Assembly (NCBI GenBank): GCA_963971305.1
Contig: OZ020313.1
Coordinates: forward strand, 55,562,203-55,626,202
From: Arcuatula senhousia
Taxonomy: Eukaryota > Mollusca > Bivalvia > Mytilida > Mytilidae
Length of the DNA stretch: 64,000 bases
Direction: 5' to 3'
Part shown: in pieces, positions 52,101 to 64,000 of the stretch
How the letters are laid out: each line of letters begins with the position of its first letter
Position numbering within the stretch: position 1 is the stretch's first letter
The notes under the pieces: model-generated
The model's database searches: none
Told to the model about the DNA's origin: nothing
The model's input: only the letters and a program-made list of their open reading frames with translations
Made by a program: the position numbers and the translations under genes

Positions 52101-55100
52101 TAAGCTAGTTAGTCTTAAAACTATTATGCGCCTAATCCATAGGGAAACCCAGGAAGCCTTTTTTAGCAATTTTTTTCAAGTCTGATAGATTTTAACCAAA
52201 CCAATGATTAATATCAATAGCTTAATGCTAGCTGAACATAAAAAACACATGTTTTAAGGAAATAAGTGCATGGTGAAAGATTTTATGACCGTCCAATGTT
52301 CGCGGAGTGGAAAATATGCAATTTCTGACTTTTCAGGGGGTACATGTATGGTCAGGAGGAATTTGATGAAGTGAAATGAGATAATCAGTTCCTTATGGTA
52401 TTAAAATGTAGAATAGATGATATTCTTACTAACTAAGACTCAAAACACCCATTTGTATACATATATAAGGTCAAACTTTGTGGTTTTGAGTGCTGTGACA
52501 CTGGTAATTAAAGGCTATGGTGACTTTTCATCATAAAAATCCTATCTTTTGGGGCTTAAAAAGCTAGAATTGTGCAATTTGTTTTAATACAAGCATGTTT
52601 TTAGCATGAGAGGATAATAGACAACACATTTAATATGCAACTTCTCTAGTCAGAGGGTTAATTATGAAAAATGGTCAGGCGTTATAACCAATTTCAGGCA
52701 AAATGGTGAAATTTTGCTTGCAAAAAAGCTTAGATTTTGACACAATATGACATTTCTGGGTGATGATGTTAGCTTTTAAGCAATATGTCTGTGTTTCTAA
52801 TCTTATTCTTAATGCATTTATTCTATTTGGTGACTTATTTTACTTGAATTCATGCTTTTATTGAAAAAAAGTCCCCACATGACCATACCAGTAAGCATGA
52901 CATTAAGCCGCAATGTTCTTTAGTAGTCAAAATTTGGACATTTATCATTTTTCTAAGTAGTTTACTTCTTAAAATTATCTCAGTTTCTTCTTTTAATAGT
53001 TTCCTACCTCATACAGTCTCATAACAGTAATATTTTTCAATCTAAGCTTCATAATAAATGAAAACTATGTCAAATTCTCCTAAGTTAAGAAATAGCATTG
53101 GAATTCCCATGGACACCCAATAATGGTCTAAAATGACCAGAAAATGATCTGAATGAATAAAATTTCAACTTGGACTATCATAACTTGTTCAAAGCATGAC
53201 ATTATCACTCATCCTGACATTATTCTATAGTTAAAAGTGTTACTTCTAGACTTGCTGTAGGCCACCCATTAGGTACGAGACCACATTTAATTTTCCCTCT
53301 TTGTTCAATAAAAGAAAATTTCATTTTAAAAAAATTGCACCTGCTCAAACCAAATAATTTTAAACACACTTTCTCATTACCACAATTGCAAACAAATAAT
53401 GCAACAAATTCTCCTTTTACAGATATCAAACTTTTTTGACAGTTGAAAATTCTGGGGTCCTAGAGGGGATAAAATCTGAGAGCTTCCGAAAAGCAAAACT
53501 CCCCCCTTTTTGTGCAATAAAGAGCTACCTTTCCCAATTGAATTTGGATTTTTAAGGATGTCATTTAATTTCTTCATTACTGTGACATCAATTTGAGACC
53601 AAAATCAACCTCTAAAAGTGAATAGAACACACACACACAATACTTGTTCATAGGTACTATTTTTAATAGAACTATATTCGTGGACAACGAAAATCCAAGG
53701 GCGATAATTGTGTACTCGTACCTATTAACCTCGGAAAACCCTCAACTACAAGAAAGAAAGTGTATATCTACCATGCCTAGTCAATTTTGAGTCAAATAAT
53801 AAATTTTCAGGCATGTCAGATGCTTTTCAATAAAAATATTAGTACTTTTGTAAGCTAGTTAGTCTTAAAACTATTATGCGCCTAATCCATAGGGAAACCC
53901 AGGAAGCCTTTTTTAGCAATTTTTTTCAAGTCTGATAGATTTTAACCAAACCAATGATTAATATCAATAGCTTAATGCTAGCTGAACATAAAAAACACAT
54001 GTTTTAAGGAAATAAGTGCATGGTGAAAGATTTTATGACCGTCCAATGTTCGCGGAGTGGAAAATATGCAATTTCTGACTTTTCAGGGGGTACATGTATG
54101 GTCAGGAGGAATTTGATGAAGTGAAATGAGATAATCAGTTCCTTATGGTATTAAAATGTAGAATAGATGATATTCTTACTAACTAAGACTCAAAACACCC
54201 ATTTGTATACATATATAAGGTCAAACTTTGTGGTTTTGAGTGCTGTGACACTGGTAATTAAAGGCTATGGTGACTTTTCATCATAAAAATCCTATCTTTT
54301 GGGGCTTAAAAAGCTAGAATTGTGCAATTTGTTTTAATACAAGCATGTTTTTAGCATGAGAGGATAATAGACAACACATTTAATATGCAACTTCTCTAGT
54401 CAGAGGGTTAATTATGAAAAATGGTCAGGCGTTATAACCAATTTCAGGCAAAATGGTGAAATTTTGCTTGCAAAAAAGCTTAGATTTTGACACAATATGA
54501 CATTTCTGGGTGATGATGTTAGCTTTTAAGCAATATGTCTGTGTTTCTAATCTTATTTTTAATGCATTTATTCTATTTGGTGACTTATTTTACTTGAATT
54601 CATGCTTTTATTGAAAAAAAGTCCCCACATGACCATACCAGTAAGCATGAAATTAAGCCGCAATGTTCTTTAGTAGTCAAAATTTGGACATTTATCATTT
54701 TTCTAAGTAGTTTACTTCTTAAAATTATCTCAGTTTCTTCTTTTAATAGTTTCCTACCTCATACAGTCTCATAACAGTAATATTTTTCAATCTAAGCTTC
54801 ATAATAAATGAAAACTATGTCAAATTCTCCTAAGTTAAGAAATAGCATTGGAATTCCCATGGACACCCAATAATGGTCTAAAATGACCAGAAAATGATCT
54901 GAATGAATAAAATTTCAACTTGGACTATCATAACTTGTTCAAAGCATGACATTATCACTCATCCTGACATTATTCTATAGTTAAAAGTGTTACTTCTAGA
55001 CTTGCTGTAGGCCACCCATTAACCTCGGAAAACCCTCAACTACAAGAAAGAAAGTGTATATCTACCATGCCTAGTCAATTTTGAGTCAAATAATAAATTT

Positions 55101-58100
55101 TCAGGCATGTCAGATGCTTTTCAATAAAAATATTAGTACTTTTGTAAGCTAGTTAGTCTTAAAACTATTATGCGCCTAATCCATAGGGAAACCCAGGAAG
55201 CCTTTTTTAGCAATTTTTTTCAAGTCTGATAGATTTTAACCAAACCAATGATTAATATCAATAGCTTAATGCTAGCTGAACATAAAAAACACATGTTTTA
55301 AGGAAATAAGTGCATGGTGAAAGATTTTATGACCGTCCAATGTTCGCGGAGTGGAAAATATGCAATTTCTGACTTTTCAGGGGGTACATGTATGGTCAGG
55401 AGGAATTTGATGAAGTGAAATGAGATAATCAGTTCCTTATGGTATTAAAATGTAGAATAGATGATATTCTTACTAACTAAGACTCAAAACACCCATTTGT
55501 ATACATATATAAGGTCAAACTTTGTGGTTTTGAGTGCTGTGACACTGGTAATTAAAGGCTATGGTGACTTTTCATCATAAAAATCCTATCTTTTGGGGCT
55601 TAAAAAGCTAGAATTGTGCAATTTGTTTTAATACAAGCATGTTTTTAGCATGAGAGGATAATAGACAACACATTTAATATGCAACTTCTCTAGTCAGAGG
55701 GTTAATTATGAAAAATGGTCAGGCGTTATAACCAATTTCAGGCAAAATGGTGAAATTTTGCTTGCAAAAAAGCTTAGATTTTGACACAATATGACATTTC
55801 TGGGTGATGATGTTAGCTTTTAAGCAATATGTCTGTGTTTCTAATCTTATTCTTAATGCATTTATTCTATTTGGTGACTTATTTTACTTGAATTCATGCT
55901 TTTATTGAAAAAAAGTCCCCACATGACCATACCAGTAAGCATGACATTAAGCCGCAATGTTCTTTAGTAGTCAAAATTTGGACATTTATCATTTTTCTAA
56001 GTAGTTTACTTCTTAAAATTATCTCAGTTTCTTCTTTTAATAGTTTCCTACCTCATACAGTCTCATAACAGTAATATTTTTCAATCTAAGCTTCATAATA
56101 AATGAAAACTATGTCAAATTCTCCTAAGTTAAGAAATAGCATTGGAATTCCCATGGACACCCAATAATGGTCTAAAATGACCAGAAAATGATCTGAATGA
56201 ATAAAATTTCAACTTGGACTATCATAACTTGTTCAAAGCATGACATTATCACTCATCCTGACATTATTCTATAGTTAAAAGTGTTACTTCTAGACTTGCT
56301 GTAGGCCACCCATTAGGTACGAGACCACATTTAATTTTCCCTCTTTGTTCAATAAAAGAAAATTTCATTTTAAAAAAATTGCACCTGCTCAAACCAAATA
56401 ATTTTAAACACACTTTCTCATTACCACAATTGCAAACAAATAATGCAACAAATTCTCCTTTTACAGATATCAAACTTTTTTGACAGTTGAAAATTCTGGG
56501 GTCCTAGAGGGGATAAAATCTGAGAGCTTCCGAAAAGCAAAACTCCCCCCTTTTTGTGCAATAAAGAGCTACCTTTCCCAATTGAATTTGGATTTTTAAG
56601 GATGTCATTAAATTTCTTCATTACTGTGACATCAATTTGAGACCAAAATCAACCTCTAAAAGTGAATAGAACACACACACACAATACTTGTTCATAGGTA
56701 CTATTTTTAATAGAACTATATTCGTGGACAACGAAAATCCAAGGGCGATAATTGTGTACTCGTACCTATTAACCTCGGAAAACCCTCAACTACAAGAAAG
56801 AAAGTGTATATCTACCATGCCTAGTCAATTTTGAGTCAAATAATAAATTTTCAGGCATGTCAGATGCTTTTCAATAAAAATATTAGTACTTTTGTAAGCT
56901 AGTTAGTCTTAAAACTATTATGCGCCTAATCCATAGGGAAACCCAGGAAGCCTTTTTTAGCAATTTTTTTCAAGTCTGATAGATTTTAACCAAACCAATG
57001 ATTAATATCAATAGCTTAATGCTAGCTGAACATAAAAAACACATGTTTTAAGGAAATAAGTGCATGGTGAAAGATTTTATGACCGTCCAATGTTCGCGGA
57101 GTGGAAAATATGCAATTTCTGACTTTTCAGGGGGTACATGTATGGTCAGGAGGAATTTGATGAAGTGAAATGAGATAATCAGTTCCTTATGGTATTAAAA
57201 TGTAGAATAGATGATATTCTTACTAACTAAGACTCAAAACACCCATTTGTATACATATATAAGGTCAAACTTTGTGGTTTTGAGTGCTGTGACACTGGTA
57301 ATTAAAGGCTATGGTGACTTTTCATCATAAAAATCCTATCTTTTGGGGCTTAAAAAGCTAGAATTGTGCAATTTGTTTTAATACAAGCATGTTTTTAGCA
57401 TGAGAGGATAATAGACAACACATTTAATATGCAACTTCTCTAGTCAGAGGGTTAATTATGAAAAATGGTCAGGCGTTATAACCAATTTCAGGCAAAATGG
57501 TGAAATTTTGCTTGCAAAAAAGCTTAGATTTTGACACAATATGACATTTCTGGGTGATGATGTTAGCTTTTAAGCAATATGTCTGTGTTTCTAATCTTAT
57601 TCTTAATGCATTTATTCTATTTGGTGACTTATTTTACTTGAATTCATGCTTTTATTGAAAAAAAGTCCCCACATGACCATACCAGTAAGCATGACATTAA
57701 GCCGCAATGTTCTTTAGTAGTCAAAATTTGGACATTTATCATTTTTCTAAGTAGTTTACTTCTTAAAATTATCTCAGTTTCTTCTTTTAATAGTTTCCTA
57801 CCTCATACAGTCTCATAACAGTAATATTTTTCAATCTAAGCTTCATAATAAATGAAAACTATGTCAAATTCTCCTAAGTTAAGAAATAGCATTGGAATTC
57901 CCATGGACACCCAATAATGGTCTAAAATGACCAGAAAATGATCTGAATGAATAAAATTTCAACTTGGACTATCATAACTTGTTCAAAGCATGACATTATC
58001 ACTCATCCTGACATTATTCTATAGTTAAAAGTGTTACTTCTAGACTTGCTGTAGGCCACCCATTAGGTACGAGACCACATTTAATTTTCCCTCTTTGTTC

Positions 58101-61100
58101 AATAAAAGAAAATTTCATTTTAAAAAAATTGCACCTGCTCAAACCAAATAATTTTAAACACACTTTCTCATTACCACAATTGCAAACAAATAATGCAACA
58201 AATTCTCCTTTTACAGATATCAAACTTTTTTGACAGTTGAAAATTCTGGGGTCCTAGAGGGGATAAAATCTGAGAGCTTCCGAAAAGCAAAACTCCCCCC
58301 TTTTTGTGCAATAAAGAGCTACCTTTCCCAATTGAATTTGGATTTTTAAGGATGTCATTAAATTTCTTCATTACTGTGACATCAATTTGAGACCAAAATC
58401 AACCTCTAAAAGTGAATAGAACACACACACACAATACTTGTTCATAGGTACTATTTTTAATAGAACTATATTCGTGGACAACGAAAATCCAAGGGCGATA
58501 ATTGTGTACTCGTACCTATTAACCTCGGAAAACCCTCAACTACAAGAAAGAAAGTGTATATCTACCATGCCTAGTCAATTTTGAGTCAAATAATAAATTT
58601 TCAGGCATGTCAGATGCTTTTCAATAAAAATATTAGTACTTTTGTAAGCTAGTTAGTCTTAAAACTATTATGCGCCTAATCCATAGGGAAACCCAGGAAG
58701 CCTTTTTTAGCAATTTTTTTCAAGTCTGATAGATTTTAACCAAACCAATGATTAATATCAATAGCTTAATGCTAGCTGAACATAAAAAACACATGTTTTA
58801 AGGAAATAAGTGCATGGTGAAAGATTTTATGACCGTCCAATGTTCGCGGAGTGGAAAATATGCAATTTCTGACTTTTCAGGGGGTACATGTATGGTCAGG
58901 AGGAATTTGATGAAGTGAAATGAGATAATCAGTTCCTTATGGTATTAAAATGTAGAATAGATGATATTCTTACTAACTAAGACTCAAAACACCCATTTGT
59001 ATACATATATAAGGTCAAACTTTGTGGTTTTGAGTGCTGTGACACTGGTAATTAAAGGCTATGGTGACTTTTCATCATAAAAATCCTATCTTTTGGGGCT
59101 TAAAAAGCTAGAATTGTGCAATTTGTTTTAATACAAGCATGTTTTTAGCATGAGAGGATAATAGACAACACATTTAATATGCAACTTCTCTAGTCAGAGG
59201 GTTAATTATGAAAAATGGTCAGGCGTTATAACCAATTTCAGGCAAAATGGTGAAATTTTGCTTGCAAAAAAGCTTAGATTTTGACACAATATGACATTTC
59301 TGGGTGATGATGTTAGCTTTTAAGCAATATGTCTGTGTTTCTAATCTTATTCTTAATGCATTTATTCTATTTGGTGACTTATTTTACTTGAATTCATGCT
59401 TTTATTGAAAAAAAGTCCCCACATGACCATACCAGTAAGCATGACATTAAGCCGCAATGTTCTTTAGTAGTCAAAATTTGGACATTTATCATTTTTCTAA
59501 GTAGTTTACTTCTTAAAATTATCTCAGTTTCTTCTTTTAATAGTTTCCTACCTCATACAGTCTCATAACAGTAATATTTTTCAATCTAAGCTTCATAATA
59601 AATGAAAACTATGTCAAATTCTCCTAAGTTAAGAAATAGCATTGGAATTCCCATGGACACCCAATAATGGTCTAAAATGACCAGAAAATGATCTGAATGA
59701 ATAAAATTTCAACTTGGACTATCATAACTTGTTCAAAGCATGACATTATCACTCATCCTGACATTATTCTATAGTTAAAAGTGTTACTTCTAGACTTGCT
59801 GTAGGCCACCCATTAGGTACGAGACCACATTTAATTTTCCCTCTTTGTTCAATAAAAGAAAATTTCATTTTAAAAAAATTGCACCTGCTCAAACCAAATA
59901 ATTTTAAACACACTTTCTCATTACCACAATTGCAAACAAATAATGCAACAAATTCTCCTTTTACAGATATCAAACTTTTTTGACAGTTGAAAATTCTGGG
60001 GTCCTAGAGGGGATAAAATCTGAGAGCTTCCGAAAAGCAAAACTCCCCCCTTTTTGTGCAATAAAGAGCTACCTTTCCCAATTGAATTTGGATTTTTAAG
60101 GATGTCATTAAATTTCTTCATTACTGTGACATCAATTTGAGACCAAAATCAACCTCTAAAAGTGAATAGAACACACACACACAATACTTGTTCATAGGTA
60201 CTATTTTTAATAGAACTATATTCGTGGACAACGAAAATCCAAGGGCGATAATTGTGTACTCGTACCTATTAACCTCGGAAAACCCTCAACTACAAGAAAG
60301 AAAGTGTATATCTACCATGCCTAGTCAATTTTGAGTCAAATAATAAATTTTCAGGCATGTCAGATGCTTTTCAATAAAAATATTAGTACTTTTGTAAGCT
60401 AGTTAGTCTTAAAACTATTATGCGCCTAATCCATAGGGAAACCCAGGAAGCCTTTTTTAGCAATTTTTTTCAAGTCTGATAGATTTTAACCAAACCAATG
60501 ATTAATATCAATAGCTTAATGCTAGCTGAACATAAAAAACACATGTTTTAAGGAAATAAGTGCATGGTGAAAGATTTTATGACCGTCCAATGTTCGCGGA
60601 GTGGAAAATATGCAATTTCTGACTTTTCAGGGGGTACATGTATGGTCAGGAGGAATTTGATGAAGTGAAATGAGATAATCAGTTCCTTATGGTATTAAAA
60701 TGTAGAATAGATGATATTCTTACTAACTAAGACTCAAAACACCCATTTGTATACATATATAAGGTCAAACTTTGTGGTTTTGAGTGCTGTGACACTGGTA
60801 ATTAAAGGCTATGGTGACTTTTCATCATAAAAATCCTATCTTTTGGGGCTTAAAAAGCTAGAATTGTGCAATTTGTTTTAATACAAGCATGTTTTTAGCA
60901 TGAGAGGATAATAGACAACACATTTAATATGCAACTTCTCTAGTCAGAGGGTTAATTATGAAAAATGGTCAGGCGTTATAACCAATTTCAGGCAAAATGG
61001 TGAAATTTTGCTTGCAAAAAAGCTTAGATTTTGACACAATATGACATTTCTGGGTGATGATGTTAGCTTTTAAGCAATATGTCTGTGTTTCTAATCTTAT

Positions 61101-64000
61101 TCTTAATGCATTTATTCTATTTGGTGACTTATTTTACTTGAATTCATGCTTTTATTGAAAAAAAGTCCCCACATGACCATACCAGTAAGCATGACATTAA
61201 GCCGCAATGTTCTTTAGTAGTCAAAATTTGGACATTTATCATTTTTCTAAGTAGTTTACTTCTTAAAATTATCTCAGTTTCTTCTTTTAATAGTTTCCTA
61301 CCTCATACAGTCTCATAACAGTAATATTTTTCAATCTAAGCTTCATAATAAATGAAAACTATGTCAAATTCTCCTAAGTTAAGAAATAGCATTGGAATTC
61401 CCATGGACACCCAATAATGGTCTAAAATGACCAGAAAATGATCTGAATGAATAAAATTTCAACTTGGACTATCATAACTTGTTCAAAGCATGACATTATC
61501 ACTCATCCTGACATTATTCTATAGTTAAAAGTGTTACTTCTAGACTTGCTGTAGGCCACCCATTAACCTCGGAAAACCCTCAACTACAAGAAAGAAAGTG
61601 TATATCTACCATGCCTAGTCAATTTTGAGTCAAATAATAAATTTTCAGGCATGTCAGATGCTTTTCAATAAAAATATTAGTACTTTTGTAAGCTAGTTAG
61701 TCTTAAAACTATTATGCGCCTAATCCATAGGGAAACCCAGGAAGCCTTTTTTAGCAATTTTTTTCAAGTCTGATAGATTTTAACCAAACCAATGATTAAT
61801 ATCAATAGCTTAATGCTAGCTGAACATAAAAAACACATGTTTTAAGGAAATAAGTGCATGGTGAAAGATTTTATGACCGTCCAATGTTCGCGGAGTGGAA
61901 AATATGCAATTTCTGACTTTTCAGGGGGTACATGTATGGTCAGGAGGAATTTGATGAAGTGAAATGAGATAATCAGTTCCTTATGGTATTAAAATGTAGA
62001 ATAGATGATATTCTTACTAACTAAGACTCAAAACACCCATTTGTATACATATATAAGGTCAAACTTTGTGGTTTTGAGTGCTGTGACACTGGTAATTAAA
62101 GGCTATGGTGACTTTTCATCATAAAAATCCTATCTTTTGGGGCTTAAAAAGCTAGAATTGTGCAATTTGTTTTAATACAAGCATGTTTTTAGCATGAGAG
62201 GATAATAGACAACACATTTAATATGCAACTTCTCTAGTCAGAGGGTTAATTATGAAAAATGGTCAGGCGTTATAACCAATTTCAGGCAAAATGGTGAAAT
62301 TTTGCTTGCAAAAAAGCTTAGATTTTGACACAATATGACATTTCTGGGTGATGATGTTAGCTTTTAAGCAATATGTCTGTGTTTCTAATCTTATTTTTAA
62401 TGCATTTATTCTATTTGGTGACTTATTTTACTTGAATTCATGCTTTTATTGAAAAAAAGTCCCCACATGACCATACCAGTAAGCATGACATTAAGCCGCA
62501 ATGTTCTTTAGTAGTCAAAATTTGGACATTTATCATTTTTCTAAGTAGTTTACTTCTTAAAATTATCTCAGTTTCTTCTTTTAATAGTTTCCTACCTCAT
62601 ACAGTCTCATAACAGTAATATTTTTCAATCTAAGCTTCATAATAAATGAAAACTATGTCAAATTCTCCTAAGTTAAGAAATAGCATTGGAATTCCCATGG
62701 ACACCCAATAATGGTCTAAAATGACCAGAAAATGATCTGAATGAATAAAATTTCAACTTGGACTATCATAACTTGTTCAAAGCATGACATTATCACTCAT
62801 CCTGACATTATTCTATAGTTAAAAGTGTTACTTCTAGACTTGCTGTAGGCCACCCATTAACCTCGGAAAACCCTCAACTACAAGAAAGAAAGTGTATATC
62901 TACCATGCCTAGTCAATTTTGAGTCAAATAATAAATTTTCAGGCATGTCAGATGCTTTTCAATAAAAATATTAGTACTTTTGTAAGCTAGTTAGTCTTAA
63001 AACTATTATGCGCCTAATCCATAGGGAAACCCAGGAAGCCTTTTTTAGCAATTTTTTTCAAGTCTGATAGATTTTAACCAAACCAATGATTAATATCAAT
63101 AGCTTAATGCTAGCTGAACATAAAAAACACATGTTTTAAGGAAATAAGTGCATGGTGAAAGATTTTATGACCGTCCAATGTTCGCGGAGTGGAAAATATG
63201 CAATTTCTGACTTTTCAGGGGGTACATGTATGGTCAGGAGGAATTTGATGAAGTGAAATGAGATAATCAGTTCCTTATGGTATTAAAATGTAGAATAGAT
63301 GATATTCTTACTAACTAAGACTCAAAACACCCATTTGTATACATATATAAGGTCAAACTTTGTGGTTTTGAGTGCTGTGACACTGGTAATTAAAGGCTAT
63401 GGTGACTTTTCATCATAAAAATCCTATCTTTTGGGGCTTAAAAAGCTAGAATTGTGCAATTTGTTTTAATACAAGCATGTTTTTAGCATGAGAGGATAAT
63501 AGACAACACATTTAATATGCAACTTCTCTAGTCAGAGGGTTAATTATGAAAAATGGTCAGGCGTTATAACCAATTTCAGGCAAAATGGTGAAATTTTGCT
63601 TGCAAAAAAGCTTAGATTTTGACACAATATGACATTTCTGGGTGATGATGTTAGCTTTTAAGCAATATGTCTGTGTTTCTAATCTTATTCTTAATGCATT
63701 TATTCTATTTGGTGACTTATTTTACTTGAATTCATGCTTTTATTGAAAAAAAGTCCCCACATGACCATACCAGTAAGCATGACATTAAGCCGCAATGTTC
63801 TTTAGTAGTCAAAATTTGGACATTTATCATTTTTCTAAGTAGTTTACTTCTTAAAATTATCTCAGTTTCTTCTTTTAATAGTTTCCTACCTCATACAGTC
63901 TCATAACAGTAATATTTTTCAATCTAAGCTTCATAATAAATGAAAACTATGTCAAATTCTCCTAAGTTAAGAAATAGCATTGGAATTCCCATGGACACCC
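40189..64000 (+). repeat. Satellite array: 1,294-bp unit (B) with a 450-bp insert (A) in some units
   Basis: B units start (ATTAACCTCGG) at 40639, 41933, 43681, 45431, 47181, 48929, 50679, 51974, 53724, 55018, 56768, 58518, 60268, 61562 and 62856; the last is cut by the window edge. Order from the left: A B B, A B, A B, A B, A B, A B B, A B B, A B, A B, A B B B. Units are nearly identical; I see only isolated substitutions and 1-2 bp indels. B has no ORF of note. The short ORFs repeated in A (66 and 69 aa) are identical only because the DNA is. Recent amplification or strong homogenisation is implied. Confidence 0.97.
43231..43680 (+). mobile_element. 450-bp MITE-like insert (A), example copy; ten copies in the array
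   Basis: It begins GGTACGAG and ends CTCGTACCT. Junctions read CCCATTA-GGTACGAG and CTCGTACCT-ATTAACC; where the insert is absent, units join as CCCATTAACC. This fits insertion with a duplication of ATT (TIR AGGTACGAG, 9 bp) or ATTA. Other copies: 40189-40638, 44979-45430, 46729-47180, 48479-48928, 50227-50678, 53272-53723, 56316-56767, 58066-58517 and 59816-60267. Lengths vary by 2 bp through an (AC)n run. All occupy the same site, so one insertion was co-amplified with the unit. Confidence 0.85.

Noticed and set aside
43179..60121. Repeated 66- and 69-aa ORFs in the satellite inserts
   Set aside because: They are identical only because the DNA copies are identical. There is no domain, no start context, and they overlap one another.

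Overview
The window looks like intergenic, repeat-dominated DNA of a bivalve mollusc, probably a mussel-like species. The evidence is the AT-rich composition, many nested short mobile elements, and dispersed repeats with 'GTCCGTCCGTC' and 'CAGGTGAGC' motifs that I associate with bivalve genomes. There are no bacterial operons, tRNAs, rRNAs or convincing intact host genes. The species call is inference.

Layout. 1-3243: a decayed minus-strand LINE of CR1-like type. ORF1 has an SGNH-esterase region, poly-Asp tract, PHD-like zinc fingers and coiled coil; ORF2 starts with an APE-type endonuclease. 3400-6330: a three-copy tandem repeat of about 770 bp, broken by a CAGGTGAGC-type repeat. About 6715-7318 and 22438-22704: a minisatellite of about 20 bp per unit, split by the main feature of the window.

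7319-22437: a complete Maverick/Polinton (adintovirus-like integrating DNA virus). It has a perfect 6-bp target duplication (TGTGGT), terminal inverted repeats with one visible difference over the outer ~222 bp, and every gene open. It encodes a DDE integrase, a small zinc-finger protein, a protein-primed family B DNA polymerase with a long multidomain N-terminus, an A32/FtsK-type packaging ATPase, a double-jelly-roll major capsid protein, a putative penton/minor capsid protein, several small membrane proteins, a coiled-coil membrane protein, a protein with adjacent PTAP and LYPxL late-domain motifs, and one accessory gene of different composition. The integrase would insert the element, the polymerase would copy it by protein priming from the TIR ends, and the capsid proteins plus ATPase would form and fill particles. 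The membrane proteins and ESCRT-type motifs hint at membrane interaction on exit or entry. I see no adenain-like protease, which is usual in Polintons. Most gene starts sit directly behind a TTTAAAAAATG-type sequence, suggesting a shared promoter with very short leaders.

22705-40190: nested non-autonomous elements. A SAM-domain exon is split into halves (22705-22966 and 34010-34090) by about 11 kb of inserted elements, and an unsplit inverted copy lies at 39779-40185. Several TTAA-flanked elements share a TCACACT core near their tips. There is also a TA-flanked MITE, a fold-back element and a long inverted repeat.

40189-64000: a highly homogeneous satellite array. A 1,294-bp unit (15 copies, the last cut by the window edge) is interrupted at one fixed site by a 450-bp MITE-like segment in 10 places. 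The array runs off the right edge.
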